From assembly GCF_003286085.1 (NCBI RefSeq), contig NW_020825600.1, positions 1 through 64,000 on the forward strand: 64,000 bases of DNA, written 5' to 3'. Origin of the DNA: Drosophila persimilis (lineage: Eukaryota > Arthropoda > Insecta > Diptera > Drosophilidae). Below are positions 56,148-64,000 of this stretch, one piece after another (positions within the stretch are counted from its first letter, which is position 1; every line of letters begins with the position of its first letter). Made by a program: the position numbers and the translations under genes. The notes under the pieces are model-generated. The model was not told the origin of the DNA. It was given only the letters and a program-made list of their open reading frames with translations, and made no database searches.

Positions 56148-57460
56148 ACAACAGCAACGACCCCTGCAGCAACTACGCCAATACAACCGCCAGCCTCAGT
56201 CACCCCCCCACATGCACAAGGTGCCCCCTCCCTGTCTACAGCCAATGGTGCTGCCCCCCAGCGTACTGCACACATTCCACCGGTAGTGCTACCAGCGATT
56301 CCGGCGATCATGCCGGTCCTGCAAAAAGATCCAAGGGTGGGATGGTTCAGCACAAGGGTGGTAGGCAGGGAGGGCCTAAAAATACAGGCACGGGATAGGG
56401 CCACCCGGGATGGAATAGTGGAGATCCTGGGAGATGAGGAGGAGGGCCTCTATACTCATCAGAGTAAGGACTATAGAGGGCTCCGCATCGTCGTCCGGGG
56501 TCTCCACTGCACTTCCCCGACGGCCTGGCTGAACAAAGCTATGCTTGAGGCGGGATTCACTGTGACCTTCAGTAGAGTCCTGCCCAGCAGATACGAGAAA
56601 CAGCAAAACTATAATCTGTTTGAGGCGGAGATTGCCCCTCAAGCAGATCGAGGGGAGCTGGGGGTGCTGGCCCTTAAGCGGCTGGGCAGCCACCTGGTGT
56701 CGGTGGAGAGGCTGGCCAAGACGAAGGTCCCGGTCCAGTGCCACCGATGCCAGGCATTTGGCCACACGCGCGCCTGCTGCAGACGAGCCTTTGTTTGTAT
56801 GAGGTGCGCGGGAAGTCACCCCTCTACGGCATCACCAAAGCCAAAAAATACACCTGCAAGGTGTGCAAACTGCCAAGGCTCCCACATAAGTCCATACAAG
56901 GGCTACCAAGCCTACAAGGTGGCAAGGCGTAGGCTCCTGGAGCATCGAGCCGCAATGCAAGAGTCGAGGCGGACACGCCAGAAGCAGCAGCAGACACAAA
57001 AGCAGCCAAGTCAATGGAGGCAACCACCACAGCAACGACCAGTCACTCGACAGCAGCCACAGCAACGACCGATACGGCAGCAACAACAACAGCAGCAGAG
57101 GCTAGGGGGCACAACTATTGGGAGAAGCCCCAACGGCATCCCCAACAGCAGCGACAACACAAATGGCAGCAGCAGCATCAGAAACAGGAACAGCAACAGC
57201 TGTTCCAGCGTAGCCAGGAACAAAACGGGGAACCCCAGATCCAGGGACAGCAGCAGCGACCGCCGCTACCTCACTACCCGCCGCAAATAAGGCTGAATGG
57301 TAAAAAGCACCCAAATCCGGCGGAGGCGCATCTCATTCGCTTCCAGAAAAGACTGGTACTGGAAAGGACAAATGATAAACAGCCACAACACCTGGGGCTG
57401 GACCAGCACCAACAACAGCAGAGGGCTGGTTCTGGACGCTGCTGTTCGTACAGCCCTTTT
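56148..57460 (+). CDS. Jockey-type LINE gag, module copy C
   Basis: The best-preserved copy: an open frame of 334 codons (56286-57290) whose 5' part extends back to 54962 across H10. It has a PRE_C2HC-like domain (IQARDRATRDGIVEIL, LRIVVRGLHCTSPTAWLNKA, LEAGFTVTFSRVLPSRY) and zinc knuckles CHRCQAFGHTRACC, CMRCAGSHPS and CANCQGSHIS. A long Gln-rich tail follows. No ORF2 follows; instead the sequence joins inverted acyltransferase DNA near 57460. The family binds element RNA. Alone it cannot transpose. Confidence 0.78.
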
Positions 57461-58856
57461 TCAGCCAGTAATCAGATTCACGTAGACAAGAATGGCCACT
57501 GCCAAGATAGGGGTAATACGTATGAAGCGGTGAAGATACATCATTGGCACATTCAGCTTTCCCTTGGATCTGTTAGAATGTTGGCTATGAGTGTTGGTGG
57601 ACTTAAAATAGTTCGAATACTTACTTCTCCATTGATCGAAGGACAACCATTGCAACTAGCAGACCACCAATGAAAAAAAATGAATCCACCGAGAAATATG
57701 CGTACAGAATAAAGTTGGAAAGTGGCTCTTCAAGCCACTAGAAAATTACAAACGCCATAAAAAATTATGAATAATAAAATGACTAGTGGACTGACCAACA
57801 CTGTGCGTAGGGTATTTATATTCGGATTGCCTGCAGAATATTCGACTCCATGTCCAAGAACCACCCAGAACAGGGACATGCAGCGGATTCCATCAAGACA
57901 ACTGATCACGTTCGGATTCGATTTGCTGTCGACAATACGGAAGATGGCACGGGAACTTGACCGTGCCGAGCAAATCTTCACAGTCACAGGGATACTACCT
58001 GGTAGGCAAAATACGAGTTAAATCATTTTGTAAATCATTCCGTTCTCTCCGTTACTCACTCTGATCCTGGCACAGAAAGTAGTCGTAGAGCGTGCATGGA
58101 CCCACGATAGTACCCATCAAGCCAAGAAGGACACTGCAATCCATAGTATGAGTCACAGAACTTGATTATCATACGGTCTAACTTACACTGTGAAAATGGT
58201 CATTCCATCCCAAGGTTTCGATTCACTTGTCTGACAGCTGGCCTCGCTGAATTTTATATTTGTTCTGCTTGAGTTCAACAAATTCTGCATTAACTGCTCC
58301 AGAAACGTATCCATATGTGCCGCAGAGCAGGAAGACGGAAAGCAAGATGCGATCTTGATCGAAATGGATACGACGGGCACGATTAGAAAACCGTACTTTC
58401 CATGTATGCTGTGACTACTGGTGATCTCCTCGCTGATCTTGACACACTCATCGAAGTTACCCAGATGGTAGGCATTGCCGGACAGCACTCCTGAGGGAAT
58501 GGAGCCCCAAGCATCGATCACTGCTCACAAAATTCGTCAACTTCAGTTTTCATTCACTTGAATATAATTTTCATTATATACTTACTCTTAAGGGCCCATA
58601 ATTTTCCAGCAGTGAGCGCCTGCATGAACTGCGCTATGTCCGCGAAACACAACAGATCCTCCTGACTGGGTATTCGGGGGTGGAATAGATCCAAGTCCGG
58701 AAGCGATGCGTTACGGAAGTATTCGGCAAACTTGACTTCTAGTGGGCGGAGCCTTTTTAAACGCTGGTAATCTTGCAGGACATCTCCGTCTTTCAGTTGT
58801 GCGGCACTGACAAGTACCAGTCCGCAGACAAGTAGACTGCTTAAAACGTTCACTAT
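57461..58856 (-). pseudogene. NRF-type acyltransferase gene, six exons, 3'-truncated (copy C)
   Basis: Exons on the minus strand: 58586-58856, 58187-58520, 58060-58133, 57796-57998, 57625-57737, 57461-57569. All five introns are 53-65 bp with GT...AG, and the phases agree, giving 367 codons without an internal stop. The protein has a signal peptide (LSSLLVCGLVLVSAAQ) and the extracellular NRF domain (WALK/MIDAWGSIPSG, NAYHLGNFDECVK, CFPSSCSA). The start of the multi-pass acyltransferase-3 domain follows (CLDGIRCMSLFWVVLGHG, SVDSFFFIGGLLVAM, YLHRFIRITPILAVA). Family members, such as worm NRF-6 and its many fly relatives, move or modify lipids in epithelial membranes and run 600-700 residues. 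Here the last half is replaced at a LINE fusion, and the initiator ATG seen in copy B reads ATA. Confidence 0.8.
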
Positions 58857-59348
58857 GGTAATACTTTTTCGATTGAAGGCATTGCACCTTTTGACTGTGA
58901 TTTTATATAAATGTTTTGAGGGAAATCTGGCGATAACATTATCAGTGTGTCAGCTCTCGAGTCGAGTATATCAGCCAAAATGCTTAACTCAGTCGAACAT
59001 CACCGATAAGGAGCAATCCGTCTAAATTCTAAGTAGTCACAAGATCATTTATTTATAATCTTTCCCTGGTAATCGTTTTACTTATTGACTTTTGATGGAT
59101 TAAATTTAATATGAGTGAGTAAGAAAAAAACCGAGAAAACAAAAGTTTAGCTAAACATGGATGTAGACAATTTGTTCTATAATTCTGATCATTGCGTGAA
59201 AAGATGATAGCCGGGGTGCAATTATTACCATTAGTGGTGGCAGATCCTTTCTTTGTTTCAATGTTTTTTCCAATTCTCATGACAAGTAGCAGCAAAATGG
59301 TGAGAGCTTGTGAAGAGATTCCGCCTCCCCGCAACAACCAAATTTAAA
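58857..59348 (-). other. acyltransferase 5' flank, copy C
   Basis: Matches 53802-54299 closely, and like it ends directly at a Helentron 3' tip (AAATTTAAAACGAGGG). The shared endpoint shows that the whole module, Helentron included, was duplicated. Confidence 0.6.
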
Positions 59349-59392
59349 ACGAGGGGGAACGTTGTGAGTTGCTGCGGACACCGCAACTCTAC
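59349..59392 (-). mobile_element. Helentron 3' tip fragment
   Basis: Only the terminal 44 bp remain: ACGAGGGGGAACG plus the stem-loop GAGTTGC ... GCAACTC. It is cut at CTCTACA and followed by ACAACAACAAG. Confidence 0.8.
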
Positions 59393-60965
59393 AACAACAA
59401 CAAGAAAGGGCAATGAAACCAGTCAGCAGATACTGCGAAACTGTAATAAATATGCTGAAAAGACGATATGCAAAAGGCGAACTAACAAAAGATAGCGCTA
59501 TAAAACAATTGAGAGGCCAGTACAAAGGCTGGTCATACCTGATTATTGCCCAAGTATAATCACAATATCTGACGATGAATCCATGCCACAGCCATCTGAA
59601 ATAAATGCAAATTAATAATACAATCTAACGGCAATGTACAAAAACAAGAAAACGACCAAATAACAAACCAAATAACCAATTAATAGACAGAGCTGCACTT
59701 CCAGATGCCGACTCGTCATAAGCAACGACCATTTGCTGCCTGATGGATGAAACATGGAGGTTTCCTCCGCTGACACTATTGCTATTCCATCGCACAGGTC
59801 CAGAGGCAGCCACTGAAACTGAGCACAGTGGGTCACACCCGTCTCTCATGCCATTATGTGAGGGCGGGATGCCCTGTTGTTGAGCCGCCGGACGCCAGCA
59901 AATCCTGCAAAGGAAGAAGAACCAGGCTGCCGATAAAAACACACAAAATACTCACCAGCTGTTTTACGCCAACACAAATCAGACAAGGGTCGCCACAAAT
60001 AACATCCAAACGCCGACAAGTACCTGCAAATAAACACAAATTAAATCACACGCCAAAATGAACACCTCCTCATCTGGGTGGCCGGACCAGCAGCCACTCA
60101 AAAATCGCAATTAAAACCGACGACGAACGTGGCCGAGGAGGCCAGGCCAATACACCTGACAACGGATCCTGGGTGGCCGGACCAGCAGCCACTCGGATGC
60201 GGCCAACAATTAAATCGACAACGTATCCTGGTGGCCGGACCAGAGCCACTTGGATGCGGCCAATCAACAAAATCGACAACGCATCCTGGTGGCCGGACCA
60301 GCAGCCACTCGGATGCGGCCAATGACATGATTCGTTGGCATCATTCACACGATGCCAATGCCAACACAACGACAATGCAGTTGGGTGGCCTGACCAGTGC
60401 CACTCGAGTGCAGCAGCCAACACCAACCAACGACAGATGCAGCGTGGGCGGCCGGACCAGAGCCGCTCGTCAATGAACACCTATGCCCACAATGCGCGCC
60501 ATCTCCAAGTCCAGCCATTTACACTAAAGATTTCAGGTGGTGTCACTAATCCTGCACAGGGGGACAAAGGAGCCGGCCGGTATGCGGCGCAATGTTCTGC
60601 ATTGCGTTGGCCATGCCGGCCGGTGCTTCGTTGTATATGTCCTTCTGTTAAAAATAAATGATATTGAAGTATGTTTATTCTTGTGAAAATGTATTGTAAT
60701 TATTGTTTGTTTTACCTTGTATATATCTCTGTAGTTTTGTAGTCCTTATTTGTAGTAATTGTAGATAGATTGTCCTTAGCTGTAATGTAATTTAATTACT
60801 TTTAGTTATTTATTTTAGCATATTTACCTTTCTTTCTTCTTCTTTCCCAACTATCACCCATTCCCCAATACCTGACAAGTGGCAACGCTATTAATGACCC
60901 AAAATATACCACGCCAATTAGGAAAATACCGCAATTAGTAAAATACCGCGCCGATAACACACAAA
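59393..60965 (+). other. unassigned DNA with CCGGACCAG-type tandem repeats
   Basis: There is no recognisable coding domain. Six diverged units around TGGCCGGACCAGCAGCCACT start at 60079, 60173, 60232, 60289, 60385 and 60446. A GC-rich hairpin (60572-60624) and AATAAA (60649) then lead into AT-rich DNA to 60965. The order tandem repeats, hairpin, poly(A) signal suggests the 3' end of an unknown element or transcript on the plus strand. Long frames over the repeats are by-products. Confidence 0.45.
60572..60624. repeat. GC-rich imperfect hairpin
   Basis: GCCGGCCGGTATGCGG and CGCAATG pair across a TTCTG loop with CATTGCG and CCATGCCGGCCGG, allowing a one-base bulge. It is about 53 bp long in otherwise AT-rich surroundings. 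Confidence 0.65.
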
Positions 60966-62096
60966 ACGAGGGGGAACGTTGTGAGTTGCTGAGGACACCG
61001 CAACTCTACAGTTATACCCGATACTAAGTCAGTATGGCTCTCCTCCGGCAGACGCCGCTAATATTAAACGACACGACAAAGAGTGCGTGCGAAAGAGACA
61101 GAAAATCAGTCTGAGCGTGACGTCGGGCGCTGCGTAGCCACTGCAAATTGATTTGTTCCTTATGGCTACAAAAATTATCTGATCTGATCCAGATTCAGCA
61201 ATCTGATAGATATGCTCATTATCTATGATTATGCGTTTTTAGTTTTCTCAAATCTGCAATATTGTGGCTGCAACAGATTTTCGTCCTTTGTGGGGGCGGA
61301 AGGGGGTGGGGTGAAATTTTGAGATATACGTTTTATAGTGAGATCTAACAGGAGTGCGGATACTAAATTTAGTTACTCTAGCCTTAATAGTCTCTGAGAT
61401 TTGTGAATATCCCCAGATTTTCGTCCTTTGCGGGGGCGGAAGGGAGTGTGGCAAAATTTTGAAACAAACTCGTCTCGGTCCGATATATAAGGAGTGTGGA
61501 TACCAAATTTGGTTGCACTAGCTATTATAGTCTCTGAGATCTAGGCGCTAATGTTTTACTCTAAGCAAAGCCGCCTATGCTACGTGTGTGTTAGAGAGAG
61601 ACAGGGCGAGAAAAAATTAAATTGTTTTCGTGATGCTGGCTATAATAATAATACGATCCAATTCAGATTGTGCAATCTAAAAGATATAGTCAGCTTCTAC
61701 GATTCTGCGTTTTTTGTTTTCTCGTATCGTCGAAATTGTGGATGCCACAGATTTTCGCACTTTGTGGGGGCGGAAGTGGGCGGGGCAAAGTTTTGAAATA
61801 TTTTTGTAGCAGTGACATATCACAGAAGTCTGGATCCAAAACATCGTTGCTCTAGCTCTTATAGTCTTTGAGCACTATGCGCTGAAGGGGACGGACAGAC
61901 GGACGGACGGAGAGACGGACAGACGGACGGACGGACAGACGGACAGACAGACATGGCTCAATCGACTCGGCTATTGATGCTGATCAAGAATATATATACT
62001 TTATGGGGTCGGAAACGATTCCTTCTGGACGTTACACACATCCACTTTTACCACAAATCTAATATACCCCAATACTCATTTTGAGTATCGGGTATA
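60966..62096 (-). mobile_element. Helentron H11
   Basis: Full-length inverted copy. Its 5' end (GGGTATA) is separated from the 3' tip of H12 by only AAA, so the two are head-to-tail. Confidence 0.85.
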
Positions 62097-62485
62097 AAAA
62101 CGAGGGGGAACGTTGTGAGTTGCTGCGGACACCGCAACTCTACAGTTATACCCGATACTAAGTCAGTATGGCTCTCCTCCGGCAGACGCCGCTAATATTA
62201 AACGACACGACAAAGAGTGCGTGCGAGAGAGACAGAAAATCAGTCTGAGCGTGACGTCGGGCGCTGCGTATCCACTGCAAATTGATTTCAAATTGATTCA
62301 GCAATCTGATAGATATGGTCATTATCTATGATTCTGCGTTTTTAGTTTTCTCCAATCTGCAATATTGTCGATGCAACAGATTTTCGTCCTTTCTGTGGGG
62401 GTGGGGCGAAATTTAGAGATATACGTTTTATAGTGAGTTCTAACAGGAGTGCGGATACTAAATTTGGTTACTCGAGCCTTAATAG

Positions 62486-63654
62486 TGTGACGGCGCTTCG
62501 GCCGGGGTATGCTCGTCGCGCCGGGTTCCACAGAAATTTGTTTGATCTCTGGGTGTGGTAGCTGAAAGAGTGGTTCAAGAATAAGGCAGGCTTGGATCGG
62601 TAATAAAAGAGATAGAGTTAGTTTTATTGTGCTTAATGGTACAAAGTTTGGTAGTTGCGCGGGTGTTTTTTCTGCTGGCTCGTCCTTCGGTTAGGCCGCA
62701 CGTGGCGGGTGGTTGCGTGCGGGACCGGGTAGTCGTCTGGGCGGATCGGCGGAGGTCGCCTGTGCTCCGCGGGGAAGAGTGTTGCGGAGGGTTAAATGCG
62801 CTCCGAGGAGTGATACTGTGGAGGAGGGTTAATGCGCTCCGAGGAGGAATAAGATTGCGGAGGGTGAATGCGCTCCGAGGAGAATTAAATGTTGCGGAGG
62901 GTTAATGCGCTCCGAGGAGAATTAATGTTGCGGAGGGTTAATGCGCTCCGAGGAGAATTACTGTTGCGAAGGGTTAATGCGCTCCGAGGAGAATTAATGT
63001 TGCGGAGGGTTAATGCGCTCCGAGGAGAAGAAATGTTGCGGAGGGTTAATGCGCTCCGAGGAGAATTAATGTTGCGGAGGGTTAATGCGCTCCGAGGAGA
63101 ATTAATGTTGCGGAGGGTTAATGCGCTCCGAGGAGAAGAAAGGTGGCGGAGGTTTAATGCGCCCCGAGGAGGATGGGAGGATCGCTGGGGCTGCTGGTGG
63201 CTGCTACTGATGCTTACCTCTCCACTGGCCGGAGCAGAACTGATGCTGATCGCTCTGGCGGAGCTCCTTTTATTTCCAAAACGCGGCTGATCTTACGGTC
63301 TGTCCCTAGCGCGTTGTGCTGCGGGGCCCTAACGCGTTTGTACGGACCGGCTGATAGTGTGCCCGTTGGCGCGTGGGTTATGGTCACACTTGGGCCGGTC
63401 AGCTGTGGGTGTGCCCGTGGCTGGCTGTGCTAAGGGCCCATTGGTGGGGATCAGCTGTGGTTTGTTTGTTTGTATTGTTTGTTTATTTATATTTCTTTTA
63501 TTCTGTGGCAGGTCTTCATGTATTTGTCGCTTATGTTCTACTTATCCTACCAATACTTATTTTCTAATCTTCATGGCTTGTCTTGGTGTTTCTATTGAGG
63601 TTGGTTTGGTGTTTGTGGCGCCGGTGCTTGGTCTTCCTGGCGCTGGGCGTCACA
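62486..63654. mobile_element. solo LTR, probably Ty3/gypsy
   Basis: A 1,169-bp unit starting TGTGACGGCGC and ending GGGCGTCACA lies in the Helentron with ATAG on both sides (62482-62485, 63655-63658). TG/CA ends, a TGTGACG...CGTCACA inverted terminus and a 4-bp TSD fit a Ty3/gypsy LTR left after LTR-LTR recombination. It has no coding domain. Orientation cannot be told. Confidence 0.75.
62770..63175. repeat. 36-bp minisatellite within the solo LTR
   Basis: About eleven units of GTTGCGGAGGGTTAATGCGC plus TCCGAGGAGAATTAAT, the inner ones nearly perfect. Because 36 is a multiple of three, it produces an open frame of repeated LRRVNALRGELM, which I do not regard as a gene. Confidence 0.85.
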
Positions 63655-64000
63655 ATAGTCTCTGAGATTTGTGAATATCCCCAGATTTTCATCCTTTGCA
63701 GGGCGGAAGGGGGTGTGGCGAAATTTTGAAACAAACTCGTCTCGGTCCGATATATTAGGAGTGTGGATACCAAATTTGGTTGCTCTAGCTTTTATAGTCT
63801 CTGAGATCTAGGCGCTAATGTTTTACTCTAAGCAAAGCCGCCTATGCTACGTGTGTGTTAGAGAGAGACAGGGCGAGAAAAAATTAAATTGTTTTCGTGA
63901 TGCTGGCTATAATAATAATACGATCCAATTCAGATTCTGCAATCTAAAAGATATAGTCAGCTTCTACGATTTTTTTTTCTCGTATCGTCGAAATTGTGGA

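Larger units (their letters stand above)
62100..64000 (-). mobile_element. Helentron H12, split by a solo LTR, running off the window
   Basis: The 3' part is 62100-62485 and the continuation 63659-64000, with the two joining at ATAG. It has a small deletion near 62290 (ATTGATTTCAAATTGATTC) and another near 62395. The 5' end is outside the window. Confidence 0.82.

Noticed and set aside
53998..59337. Minus-strand ~95-codon frame MLRGGG as a conserved small gene (two copies)
   Set aside because: Present twice because the flank was duplicated. An indel separates the copies and no domain or codon bias supports it; kept only as a note under the flanks.
60078..60476. 132-codon plus-strand frame across CCGGACCAG repeats
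   Set aside because: Low-complexity reading of diverged tandem repeats, broken spacing and no codon bias.
62889..63290. 133-codon frame of repeated LRRVNALRGELM
   Set aside because: It is the reading of a 36-bp minisatellite inside an LTR, with no start context or codon bias.

Overview
The window is about 64 kb of repeat-dense, intron-poor eukaryotic DNA. It looks like Drosophila heterochromatin or a degenerating sex-chromosome block. The organism is inferred, not proved, from three things: at least a dozen DINE-1/Helentron-type repeats with (GTCY)n tracts; copia, BEL/Pao, Osvaldo-like, Jockey-like, CR1-like and Tc1 elements of insect type; and 53-65 bp GT-AG introns in the one host-like gene. 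The exact Helentron sequence is the kind I associate with obscura-group flies, such as D. pseudoobscura and D. miranda. There are no bacterial features.

Layout. 1-8433: two Ty1/copia elements in tandem sharing a single middle LTR. 8434-9138: an orphan errantivirus env-like fragment (minus strand). 9139-15701: a young, nearly complete BEL/Pao element (minus strand). 15702-35290: one Jockey-clade LINE split by two insertions. The first is a Tc1 element (16163-22128), itself carrying three Helentrons with two copies of a ~500 bp spacer. The second is a 9.4 kb Osvaldo-like Ty3/gypsy element (25168-34548) flanked by the TSD GCAT. 35293-39088: Helentron, LINE gag, inverted acyltransferase fragment, exon-like scrap, Helentron. 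39089-42500: a CR1-like LINE with its RT core deleted. 42629-43120: an intact, strongly GC3-biased two-helix membrane protein gene, the best candidate for an ordinary host gene. 44865-49597: a second BEL/Pao element, decayed. 49598-50852: host-like DNA that may include a 5' UTR exon. 50853-59392: an array in which Helentron, LINE gag and NRF-type acyltransferase fragments recur. 59393-60965: unassigned DNA with GC-rich tandem repeats and a long hairpin. 60966-64000: head-to-tail Helentrons, the last split by a 1.17 kb solo LTR with TSD ATAG.

The genes do not form a pathway. Almost every ORF is a transposon protein, most of them broken, and the value of the window is its layered history. The LINE came first, then Tc1 and the Osvaldo-like element landed in it, then Helentrons landed in Tc1. 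Long terminal repeats of the copia, BEL and Osvaldo-like elements are identical or about 99% identical, so those insertions are recent.

The most unusual structure is the repeated module of Helentron, LINE gag and an antisense NRF-like acyltransferase gene. In one copy (57461-58856) the acyltransferase keeps six exons with five valid introns and an unbroken frame, but its initiator ATG reads ATA and its C-terminus is cut off at a fusion with the LINE.
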